Below, piece after piece: positions 37,296 through 48,416 of a stretch of 64,000 nt of DNA (the first letter of the stretch is position 1; each line of letters begins with the position of its first letter). Origin of the DNA: Macrotrachela quadricornifera (Eukaryota > Rotifera > Eurotatoria > Philodinida > Philodinidae); assembly GCA_022393335.1 (NCBI GenBank), contig JAJEKB010021117.1, positions 1,385,225 to 1,449,224 of the forward strand. The letters are read 5' to 3'. The position numbers were made by a program, and so were the translations under genes. Below the pieces are notes generated by a model. It ran no database searches and was not told the origin of the DNA. It saw only the letters and a list, made by a program, of their open reading frames with translations.

Positions 37296-38740
37296 TAGGT
37301 GTCGGCAATGCAAATGTCAAGTAAAAATTCTTATTTCGCAGTTTTTTTACACCATCGGATAGAGCGTGAGTTGCTAATCACGAAAATTCACTTCTTAGCC
37401 ATGACAAATACATCTTTTCTCGAAGTGTGCAAAATTTTCTACTTTATTCTTTTATTTTGCTTCTGAAAACAATTTTTTCAGATTTATCATCAAAAACCGA
37501 ATATAAGAAAGTTCTTAAATCGATTCGAGTGCACTACATATGGGTCACTTTTGTAGACCTATCTAGTTTTTCTATGTAAGCGATGGAGTCAAATACTTTA
37601 TTTTATTCTATTCATCATACTATTGGTCACAAAGTTGCGTACCCATTTCTTTCTTTCCTTTCCTATGTTGAGAAAACTAGTTTTTTACTATTACCATAAT
37701 CATTTTAGACAGTATTCAACAATTTCCGAATTCAAATAAGACTTTTTATCAAAAATTAGATACAGATTCGGAAATCAGCACAAAAAATTGAGTCAAATGA
37801 ACTATCTTTCAAGTTAATTTCATAACTTTTATTTTTTCAGGTATCGTCGGAGAACTAAAATTTTTGTATGTGTCAAAAAATGAACGTTGTCAAATTAACT
37901 CGAAAGATAGTTCATTTGATTCAGTTTTTTGTGCTGATTCAGAATCTGTGTTTCATTTTTGACTAAAAGCCTTATTTGAATTCGAAAATCGTTCAATACC
38001 ACCTAAATTGATTATGATAACAGTAAAAACGGGTTTTTTAAACATAGAAAAGGAAAGAAAAAATAAAAAGATAAGAAATTTTGTAATTGGTGGTATGGTG
38101 AGTCGAATGAAATAAAATATTTGTCTTTGTCGCTTAAGTAGAAAAAAACTAGATAGGTTTACAAAATTGGCCTATACGTGAGGCATTTGATGCATTTTGA
38201 AGCACCACCACCAATGGTGTTTTGGGTCTCGAGTCGATTTAAGAACTTTCTTATATTTAGTTTTTGATTCTGATCGATGTAAAACAAAATTATACGAAAT
38301 GATTGAAAATCGGATTAAAAATCGATTATAATGACACGATTTTCACCAGATTTTAATCAGATTTTCCAGTCTTAAAAGGCAGATTTTTTTCCATTTAATC
38401 TTTTTTAATCGATTATAATTGATTATTAAAATTTAATCATTTATAATCGATTAAAAAAGATTAAATGGAAAAAAATCTGCCTTTTAGGGTTGGAAAATCT
38501 GGTGAAAACCAAGTCATTATAATCGATTTTTAATCCGATTTTCAATGGTTTTGTATGATTTTTATTTTACATAGGGACTCTAAAAAAATTACTTTCAGAA
38601 ACAGAATAAAGTAGAAAAAAATGGATTTTCGACCAAAAGCAAGTATTTGCTAAGGTTAAAAAGTGAATTTTTGTGATCAGCAGCACACGCTCTATTTGAT
38701 GATGTAAAAAAAGCTTGAAGTTTGAATTGCTTACACCTTA
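37296..38740. mobile_element. palindromic fold-back element (E6), about 1.45 kb
   Basis: Arms start TTAGGTGTCGGCAATGCAAA at 37296 and end with the complementary TTTGAATTGCTTACACCTTA at 38740. Inner blocks pair well, for example AACTATCTTTCAAGTTAATT at about 37800 with its complement at about 37895. The right arm is longer because a second palindrome has inserted at about 38276-38575. No ORF of note. Confidence 0.78.
38276..38575. mobile_element. palindrome nested inside E6 (E6b), about 300 bp
   Basis: This segment interrupts the right arm of E6: the left arm runs straight from the TCATCAAAAACCGAATATAAG side to the TCAGAAGCAAAATAAAG side without it. Its ends are TGTAAAACAAAAT and complementary ATTTTTATTTTACA. 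The interior is a strong hairpin built on AATCGATTATAAT and AAATGGAAAAAAATCTGCC. Younger than E6. Confidence 0.7.
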
Positions 38741-40676
38741 AATAAAGATAAAATTAACTTACATTTTTTACTCGTATAATGATGCTGTAGAAGATAACGT
38801 TATTTTTGTTATTAATTATAATAAATGTAATAAAATTAATATTAATCTTCTTTGATGGTTATTTATTTTAGACGTTGAATTAAATGCATTATTGAAATCT
38901 TATGATGCTTGTACTTTTCACCCTCAATATTGTTTTCTATATAAATATACTATACTAAATGAGAGAGGTTAAAAGGACATTTTTTCTTTCTTTTGTTGTG
39001 GGTGGTAACGTCGAAAAAAATGTCGTTACACATAGGAGAGGATAGTTTTATAAGGAAGAAAAATTGACCTACAGGTTAAAAGAATATTTGTATATCTATA
39101 TTCTAGAAATTTCTTATTTTATTTTATCTTGAAATTATTATTATTCATATGATATATTTTATCTTAAAATAAAGCAATAAAAGAAATTCTGATGATATTT
39201 GTATATATTTTCGAGTAAAGCTATTTTCTCATTGTAAGAAATATGATAAATAGAATTCAAATTGCTATTAAATTTGTAATGAGATTATTCGATAGTAATG
39301 GTTTATTTACCCTTTCGCAAAAATATAATATGAAGAAAAGAGCAGAGCATAAGAACATCATATAAAGACAGGTTAATAGTAAAAGTGTTTCAACGCATTT
39401 AGACAGGAAAAAAAAAGGAGAAAAAGAACGTCGCAGAACTTATTATATAATGAATCAGAATGACGTTTCTCTAATATAAAAATATTTTAACGCGATTTAA
39501 TTTACGAATGGAAATGATGTTCTGATGATTTTTAATGTGAAATTTAATTTCATTTTTTTCATACATTGATTACGTATAAATAGAATCGATGAGTAATTTT
39601 TCATTGAAACTCGATTATTTTTCGTTTTTGAAATTAGAACGAGTTTTTATCAATCAGACTATACATATCACAATATAATCAGGGTAAAAATATAAGTCAT
39701 TTTGTTAAATAGAAAGGCGACAAACTTTTATTTAATAAAATATACAAAGCACAAATAAAAGTGAAACATTAAATGAAATATCATATGGAGAAAATTGTAT
39801 AACATTCAAAGTTTGTCAAATCTGTTATAATGCATGACCTAAAAAAATTAACCAAAACCGATTAAAACATAACTTATTTTAATTTGTTCGAATTCATCGT
39901 CATACGATATAAAATCTCTAGATTCTAAAATAATTAAGTATCTCTTATTAGATGAACAACAAAATTTTAAAATAATCAAAACTAAATTACTTTAAGAGTC
40001 CATCTAGTAACAATTTGTCGTAGGATAAAACCTAAATTTCTATATTTATTTATTTATTTCTCATAACTTACCGAATTTTTTTCAAATATAGATAATTATC
40101 AGAACAGAAGTAACGCATTCATACTAGAAATAACAAAATAATGAAAAAAATGAAGAAGACTATGAAAAATTGTATTACAGTCGCTTGTGAATAAAATTAA
40201 CTGCAGACTAATTTTTATTGAAGATCTATCGGATATCTAGTTTCGATGCGTTTTATAAAATAGTCGTATGCTAAGTAGATCAAAATGTTCAATATATAAA
40301 TGCAACATACATCGTTGAAAAATATTCAAATTCACGAACTTTAACGTGTTCGTATAAAAAACATGAAGAAATATTTTATTTCAAATTAACATAATGAGGT
40401 ACAAGTTTAAGAAAAAGGCCACTGCTAAAACGCTTGATTTAAGACATATTCAACGATTTACAATGCATTGAATGAAAGAAAAATATAAATTGTTCTAACG
40501 CATTATTTTCACCTTTCTGACTACATGAACGGTAGTAATGCTTTTATACTCAAGTTTACTCTTTTTTGCTTCTGTACATATATATAGTTTTATTCAAAAG
40601 TTTATTCTCTATCGAATAATATATACTTTGATTTTCAAATCAAAAAAGGTATTCTTTCATATACATGAAAATTACT
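38741..40676. other. AT-rich intergenic region
   Basis: About 1.9 kb with no ORF, RNA gene or element that I can support. Confidence 0.4.
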
Positions 40677-41270
40677 ATTATAGTCTGTTCAAAAAGTCAC
40701 TGCGTATAACTGTTTGTTGAATAACTCCAGAACGGAAACAGCTAGAGATCTGTGGTTTTGACCGATTGAAAGAGATGAAATATGACCGGCATTTTCTTCT
40801 ATATTGTGGAAGATAAAATCGTTTCAAAATCATCCCTTTCTATAAAACATCGAAAAAATGTACAAAACTATTCTGTCGTTGAGATGAAGTTTTTAAAAAG
40901 AAGTAATAAAACCCAAGATGAATTCTTATTTTTTGAGGGTGAGCAAATAGAGAATTGCATTTGCTTAATATTAGAAGCTATCAAGAAAAACATTTAAATT
41001 ATATTTTAAGCTATAGATCTAAAGTCTCTCTATCCAGATGATATATTCAAACCAAATTCTCATTGATATAATATATCGCATCTCACATATTTTCCAATGT
41101 TTTGATTCAATGAATGATTTTAAAATGAATCTGTCTTATACAATATAGAAGAAAAAGACAGCTACATGTCACATCCATCAATTGGTGAAAGGTACAAGTC
41201 TCTAGCTCTTTCCTCTCTTGAATTATTTGACAAATAGTCATATCCACGGATTTTTCCGACAGACTATAAT
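40677..41270. mobile_element. TIR element, about 0.6 kb (E7)
   Basis: ATTATAGTCTGT at 40677 pairs with ACAGACTATAAT ending at 41270. The inner arms pair imperfectly over about 90 bp (AATAACTCCAGAACGGAAAC on the left; related complementary sequence at about 41180-41230 on the right). The 71-codon ORF at 40782 lies in the spacer and shows no transposase motif. Confidence 0.6.
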
Positions 41271-42045
41271 TGAATATCGAAGTATGATAAAACTCTTACA
41301 TACTTTCTACAATTTTTATCGTAATATGTTATAAATTACATCAGTCAAAGCAAATTTCAGAATAGATGATCTAAAGAAAAATCGATATTTATTGTCTGAA
41401 TTACTAAAAAGAAACTGGTATTTCAGAATTTTCTATATTTAATGCGAATAAATTCTGAAAAAGTTTTCTCTGGATTGAAATCAAGCTCGAGATCACTGGT
41501 AAAAGATACTGGAATTAGGACCAAGATCAAATCACATTTGTCCAGATTATTGAAAAATCAGGTATTATAAGTGGACCGAGACTGACATTAAGAAGTTTGA
41601 TCCTGCACGTCACTATCTCTGATACATTATTTTTACCTATTTCGAGTTGATATAAAATTTCAAATATAAGGTTTCCTACAGTAATGTTTACACTATAAAA
41701 CTCTTCAAGTCACCAAACTTGGAAATCTATTCTAAAAAATCCCCTATATGGAATATATTTGAGACATTAGTACTTTTACAAGATAATCTAACTCTTTATT
41801 GATATAATGACAGTTCTGATTGTCAAGGCATGAAATAAGCCTCATATAACAATATTGCTTATCAAATAAATAATTAATATCATGTAAATGCGTGAATTTC
41901 ATTGTTTTACTAGTAAATAAAACAAAATTTACATTCCAATAACAATAATAATTTATTTTTCACCGACTAGTTTTTCACATTAATATTCTATTTCTTTACA
42001 ATAAAAAAAATGACATCCATATATTGAGATAAAAATAAATATTGT
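41271..42045. other. intergenic, 3' of nuclear receptor C
   Basis: AT-rich spacer, probably including the 3' UTR of receptor C; nothing else recognised. Confidence 0.4.
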
Positions 42046-45000
42046 CTAAAATGCTATCTTTCCCCACAATGGAGTTTCTACATTCTTATTGAGGAAAAGT
42101 AATTTTTTAGTTGTTTCAATGAGGTTGTTAGTTAAGTCACGATAAGTTGTATTGTTCAGAAAAGTGCTCGCTGAATATGTCATCAAATTGAGAATAAGTT
42201 CGATAAGTTTAGCAAACCGCATTGCCGCTTTGTAATACCCATGTTGATAAACCATATATTTCCATAATACTTCTATGTATACATCCTGACTTCCTAAAAG
42301 ACGATGTGTACCATACAACAAACTATCATTATATACATTTTTTGGAATATTGACCATAGAACAATTCGACGAGAAGGCAAGTACAAGCAACATCATTTGG
42401 ATAATAATCAGGTCATTATTCAAATGTTTCTTAATATCTCTCGCTTGTAGTGTCATTGCTAGATCATAAATTAATGTTAAATTTTGCATACATTCAAAAT
42501 TGTCAATGACACCTGCATCACAAAAGATGAGAACAGAATAGAGATTAGCAATACCATGCAAGTTGCGTTCAAATAATGAACATTGTTCAGCTACGGTTAA
42601 TACTTGAAAATCCGGTATACATGTAATAAAAACTCTCATTGATGTGTAGATGAAGGTGGTGGCATTAACAGCATTGATTATATTGGGCTGTATATTAATA
42701 GACGCTGTAGAGAAGTTTTCAATTATACGAAGAATTTGTGGTTTTGTACTATGTGTATCAAATGCATACTTAACATTTGAAAGTAATTTCTGTTCAGAAT
42801 CGGAGAGTAAAGGTCGATCACTATCTACCAGAACAAATGTCCAGAGTTCTGGCATAGACTATATACAAAAGAATGTTTGTTTAAAGTTTATTTTAAGTTA
42901 ATTTAAATGCAAAATATTTCAAAGATATTGAACTACGGAAATTTTATATAGGCTCACTATTGATCAAACTGTATCCACTAAAAATAAGATTATTCTTTTG
43001 CTGTTTTTCAAAAATATTCTTTAGCATTTTTTTCAAATTATTTCTTGCCTAAGATTATCTTAAATTGTTCGATGTATTTTAAAACAAGACTTCACTTTTA
43101 GTTCATAAAACGTTCGACGATCATTAGATTGAAAGATACTTACAGATTTTCTTTATCATATGGTAAAAAGAATCGATGCAATGGATTTTTCCTGGAGTAT
43201 ACTAGATTAGACGCTAATATACTAAGCTATCAGAATTTCGTCAATAGCGAAAGCCTATTATAGTTTCATCAATATACTCTTAAGGGTACCCCCCCCCCTC
43301 TTTTTTTTATCGAACTTTTTGTAAAAAACTTTTTTTTGTTTTTGTGCGCTGTTGATAGGTCACCTGTTGGCATTTCAATCGTCGTTTGAATGACCTCAAT
43401 CTGCTCCTCCGTTTCGCTGCTACTGGAAGTCCATGGAAAGCTGTCGCCCAAAACAAAATTTTTCAAAATATTTTTTTATGTGCTCAGTGGATTTTACATG
43501 AAAAGTTGTTCATAAAAATGTTGGAAAAAAAATCCGACCGTTGCCGAACTTATTTTCCATTTTTCTCAAAAACTGACTTTTCACTCATGTTACACGATTA
43601 TGCCACCGATAACCTCCCTTTAACTTTGTCCGATCGGACTGAAATTTTTATCACAGATACTTTGAAGTATTCTTCAGAGGTAAAAATCGGCCGTTTCAAT
43701 TTCTGATGTTTTCATCCGAACTTATACGATTCTCAAGGTCAGAAATTTGGCTATGGCAAAAACTTTTACGTATTTTCTTTATAAAAAAAAAAAGAAAGTG
43801 AGCTTTTTAAAAAAGCCGAAAAATACCTCTGAGATACCTCCATAGGTATTCCCAAGAAAGTTTTCAGCTTAATCGGACAAAATTTAATGGGGAAAACCAG
43901 TGGCACAATGAGACCCTATGAAAAACCATTAGTTTTCCAAAAAATCCAAGAAGATCCCTTTTGAAAATTTTTTCCTCGAACATGTGTCTCATCAATTTAG
44001 GTCCTCTATCTCTAGTAAAAATTTCAGCTTGACCGGACTTGCCGTCTCTGAGATCTGGAAATCATGAAAATAGAGTGGGGGGGGGGGGTACCCTTCAGTA
44101 TTTCTCGAATCGGCAAGAGCACATTGGTTTCCTGTCAATTTAAGTGTAACTTATAAGTGGAATAAATCGATTTTTACCTACTACATTGATATACAGTATT
44201 TGTCTATGTGCCACGAGGAAACTTTCCCAATTGTCAAATCACTTTTAACTTCGAACTCAGTGCGTAAGGTGGTAAACCCTAATGAGATATGAAAAATCAC
44301 ATGAGAGCAAATGTCCTTAGGACTTCTGCGCGAAGTTATAGACATTTCTATTCATCGAAAGACTTCCCTAAAATTTTCAGCTCGAGATGGAAAACTCCCA
44401 AAAAACATACATATTCTGTGAATGATGCCAGAGTTATTTTGATATTTTTTGGTCTGATATCTCGAGAACAAAATGCTCTCTCAAGTTGAAATTTTCAACG
44501 TAATCTATTAATGAATAGACTTGTCTCTAGGCCCAATCTGAGCTCGAAATATTACCATTCGAGTTTTTGGTATACATCATGTCATGGACTAAAAATCTAG
44601 TAAAATGTCTATAACTTCGCGCAGAATGCCTAAGGACATTTCTTCTCGTGGGATTTTTCATCTTTCATTGGGATCTATCTTATGCACTTAGTTCGAACTA
44701 AGAAATGATTTCACAGCTAGAAAGGTTCTTTACTTAGTCGTATGCTTTATACATCATTTCAGATATTAGTCATTCAATAAATGTCTATTACAGCTCACGC
44801 TTCATTACAATATCAAAACGGATGTTTTCTTAAATGAACTCAAAAATATCTTTCACGATAGAAGCGAAAATAATTGAACGTACAATCGGCTGTAACTTAT
44901 ATTGAGCTTGAAACATATTCTATCATTGAACAACAATCACCAGTTTTACAAGATGAATTTGAAATTTTTATTTATATTCCTATTTTTACTTTTTTTTTTA

Positions 45001-48000
45001 TTAAAAGCACGGCTTGGTCATATTCACATATAGTCTAAGATTCTCAGGCTTCGCATGTGTCCTATACTAACATTCTTCTATCATAATTGGAGAAAGTCTA
45101 TGAAAACTTCGCCAATACATCTTTCAGACTTTTATCAATACAATCTCATACTTTCGTTATTGGCAAATATAGTCTCTCTTAGCGTGTTATCATTTTGGGA
45201 TTTTCCAGAACGAGAAAATTCCTTTTTGTTATCGCCCTATATAATGTTACGACCAATAACTCTTTCTCTACCAGCGGCGTATATATATGTCCAAATGTAT
45301 TTACCGCATAAAGGCCGCAGTAGTATATATTTTAATTATTTAGAATAGCTTCTTATCGTTTGTTAGATGATGCTGTACTGACATATTTCTTCTTTCTTTC
45401 ATTTCTGTTTTACATTTTTACCGAAGCACATTTTATTCATACTTTCTGTCATTCTTAGGTGTTCCAGTACAATCATCTTTTTTTCTTTGTATTTCTTATG
45501 TATTATTCTCTCTAGGCTAGGGTGCAGCGGTTCCAAAAAAAATGGAACCGAAAACCGAATCGGAACCGCTTTTTTTTCATTTCTGCTGCTCGGAATCGGA
45601 CTGAAACCGCGGTTTCGGTTCCTAGTAATTTTTGGAACTGCCGTACTCTATCTCTAGCACTATCTGATAGGTTTTTATCTTTATGAAACAATCAAAATCA
45701 TATTTAAACATTACTTTCAAAAACTTTGATTTTCGCAAAAAAAGCCGGAAGCTAAAAAATCAACTAAATTTGAGAGCCTTAACATAATAACATCAGAAGA
45801 CTTTAATACTTTGGCCTACAAAATAAATACTAAATAGATGCAGTCACAGATAAAATGTTGAAGCTTATTTTTGAATAGATGAATACCATGCTAAGCATAT
45901 CTAAGATACAACTAAATTAGTTGAACATGATCTCCTGTATATTCTTGGCTTTTTGTTTTTGCTACTTTTTATCCATATACCGTTATTTTCTTGTCACTGT
46001 GTTCGTAACAAAAATATATACAATGTGTGCGAAGCTCACTAAATAATCATAGTAAAATAGCATCAGACGTAACTAGACACTATATTAAAGAATACACAAT
46101 GAACGAAAGTAAAGCATTAGAGAATAGTATATTGCGTTAGCTTAGGTCAATGTCGTACACGATACCACATACTATCAATTATTAGTATATACAGCTTTCA
46201 GATACTTCGATTTCAGTTGTATCTAGAAAAAGATCTCAATATTTCCATTCTATTCTTATACATACCGGCATTTTTTTCCATGTAGTACGCTGGTTGTCAA
46301 CGAACTTAGATGTTGATGTGTATTGCCTATATTTTTGTTCTTCTTTACGAATCAAATCCGAACTCATACCAATTAACAGGCATTTTTCAAGACGACAGGA
46401 AGCACAGTCTCGTCGTGTTTTTATGTCTATTTCACATGATCCGTTTAAAACGCATGGACGAACATTCTATAAAAAGAAATTGATCAATAAAAAGCTTGTT
46501 ACTGTAGCCTTTCATAGACTAAAATGTTGAATCACATACCTTCTTCAAGCCTATTATACTAATTCAAAATATGTGAAATAAAGAATATCTAATAAACGAT
46601 AACTACGTTCTTTCCCCCTTTCCCATAATGATAGTCAGATATCATAGAAATGTTTCATCTTATTTTTTAATTTAACTGTCGCCTTCACTTTCACTTTATA
46701 TTCACTTTTCAAATCTACAACGGTCGATAAACACCAAAATCTTTATATCAACTATTGTCGAAAGATAGCACTCAATTGTATCATACTTTTTATGTTAACT
46801 AAGTCAAATCGGCATACTATTAGTCTTTATTGTAATATCTATTATGTAACAGTTTGTCTTTTCGAAAATTCGAAATTATATTACGATTACTTATATCTCA
46901 AAGAAGCCTTTGAAATGTTCTAAAATGCTTCAAAAAAGTCTTAGAATAGTTTTGTGAAACATGATCTGAAAGAGAGTGTTGAAGTGTTTGAGGGTAGAAA
47001 TTTGGACCTACCCCACACAGACCGTGACCGACAGACTCGATAACCTTTGTCACAGATCGTGACCGATGGGCGATATTAGTGTCACCATTACAAACAGCGA
47101 CCGATACTGTAGCAGCTCTTACTGTTCTAGCATAGACTGTAATCTATAAAGGACTAAAGACCATCATAGACACTTATTTGGACAAACTCTGGATATCTGG
47201 AATACAATGTACGCAGTTTCATCGTTTTTCACATTTTTAATTCCGCAGGGATTGCGCTAACAGCTTTTTACTTGGATTCAATAATTTATTGATTGTTAAG
47301 AAACTATAGAAAAGAACTTTTGCGTCTTTTGTTAATTTTTTGGAAAAGCTTGTCAGTGCAAATCCTTTGGAGCTAAAATGTGGAACTAACATATCCATAT
47401 GAGCTAGAATCTATTTTACTGTAAACTTTTTTCATTATTATTATTCTAGTTTTATAGATACACATTTACCATGAAGCTTAAGGCAATGGAGAACGACTGC
47501 AGACTACAGCAACCAGTTTCTATCTTGTGCCTGACTGTAGTAGAGGCTATTCATAATGGAGGGAGGAGAGGCTGTCTGTAAGGGATGGGTAGATAGGAAG
47601 AGGAGGGTGAGCCCTAAAACTTCGCCTTAAACCTTACACCATAGATGGAACCGGTACCGGTCCGGATTTTAGACCGGTCAATCTACCGGTAGATAGGTCG
47701 TGACCAGTCACCGGTAGGACGGTGATCCGTCGGTCTATGTATTTTTTTTCCTGTTTTTATTGCATAAAATTGTTCAAAACTTTCGGATATTACTGTTATC
47801 TTGTACAGAATACATAAGAAAATTTCAGTGCAAGTTGACTATCTCAATTATCATTATACAAAGATAGAGTTGATACTGATAAAAACTTTACACCGGCCAT
47901 TACCGGTAGGCCGGTCGATCACTGGTAGACCGGTAGATCGGTCAGTTGCCGGTAGACCTGACGGTCCAGTCCGGTACCGGTACCGGCCTTCAAAAATCCA

Positions 48001-48416
48001 AACTGGTTCCATCTATGCCTTACACTCACAATTTTTCTTTTGCCAATGAAGTGAGTTTCACAAAACACACTCACTGATCTTTCTGATAGTTGCTGCAAAA
48101 ATGAAGGTCGAGAAGAACTAGAAAAGTTCTATTTTAAAACGTCTCTCACTATTTTTCTTGGAAACATATATATATGAATTTCACAAAATGTCGATTATGA
48201 ATATTATAAAATACTAACTTCAGGATGAAAACCATTGCGACGAAAGAATGTTTTACATGGTTGACAAGATAACGCACCATAATTGAAGACAGTTGCTTTG
48301 TCACCACACACTTGACAGAGACTTAGTTTGGATGAATTTTTTGCTTGTTTTTGAATTTTGCCACATTTTTCCGGATTTGTTGATAGCATCACGGATAAAG
48401 ATCGTTTTAACGACAT
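42046..48416 (-). CDS. nuclear hormone receptor C, three exons, transposon-filled introns
   Basis: Exons 48416-48219, 46466-46266 and 42858-42046 join in phase 0 to give 403 residues. Exon 1 carries CQVC...CQPC with P-box CQPCKTFFRR. Exon 2 carries CVLNGSC...CASCRLEKC followed by LIGMSSDLIRKEEQ. Exon 3 carries [20 protein letters not shown] and ends PLWGKIAF. The same exon borders as receptors A and B and the identical 201-nt exon 2 establish tandem duplication. The introns have grown to 1752 and 3407 bp because palindromic elements sit in them (47640-48017 in intron 1; 43282-44094, 44214-44735 and 45517-45650 in intron 2). The reading frame is intact with consensus splice sites (GTTAGT, GTATGT). 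Whether such long hairpin introns are spliced efficiently is unknown. Confidence 0.87.
43282..44094. mobile_element. element with poly-C/poly-G termini (E8), in receptor C intron 2
   Basis: The termini are AAGGGTACCCCCCCCCC at 43282 and its complement (twelve G then GGTACCCTT) ending at 44094; only about 18 bp is paired. Inside, phrases of the type TCCGATCGGACTGAAATTTT recur in both orientations (about 43629, 43867 and 44020). The overlapping ORFs at 43269-43466 and 43386-43706 are not convincing. Non-autonomous DNA element, family unknown. Confidence 0.6.
44214..44735. mobile_element. fold-back element (E9), in receptor C intron 2
   Basis: The best-paired blocks are ATGTCCTTAGGACTTCTGCG...CGAAGTTATAGACAT on the left (about 44309-44346) and its near-complement at about 44605-44640. 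Outer blocks around TCGAACTCAGTGCGTAAG (44251) pair with about 44680-44697. Arms are about 150-200 bp, total about 520 bp, with no gene. Confidence 0.65.
45517..45650. mobile_element. hAT-like MITE (E14), in receptor C intron 2
   Basis: Imperfect terminal inverted repeats (CTAGGGTGCAGCGGTTCC and GGAACTGCCGTACTCTA) enclose a core rich in GGAACCG words. Flanks TCTCTAGG and TCTCTAGC form a 7-of-8 target-site duplication, the size expected for the hAT superfamily. Confidence 0.6.
47640..48017. mobile_element. hAT-type MITE with CCGGT array (E10), in receptor C intron 1
   Basis: Perfect 13-bp terminal inverted repeats CATAGATGGAACC and GGTTCCATCTATG are flanked by an exact 8-bp target duplication CCTTACAC (47632-47639 and 48018-48025). 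That is diagnostic of hAT-like transposition. Both subterminal regions are packed with ACCGGTAG/CCGGTC words; I count 14 CCGG tetranucleotides in 378 bp, against a strongly AT-rich background. The middle is AT-rich. Non-autonomous. Confidence 0.85.

Noticed and set aside
37360..37430. tRNA-like stretch (GGATAGAGCG...TTGCTAATCACG)
   Set aside because: Resembles a tRNA D-arm and a GCU anticodon loop, but there is no acceptor stem or T-arm and the sequence pairs with the other arm of element E6.
43386..43706. 106-codon ORF inside E8
   Set aside because: Overlaps an opposite-strand ORF, lies within a non-autonomous element and shows no transposase motif.
46294..46530. 78-codon plus-strand ORF
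   Set aside because: Antisense shadow of receptor C exon 2, whose second zinc finger reads clearly on the minus strand.
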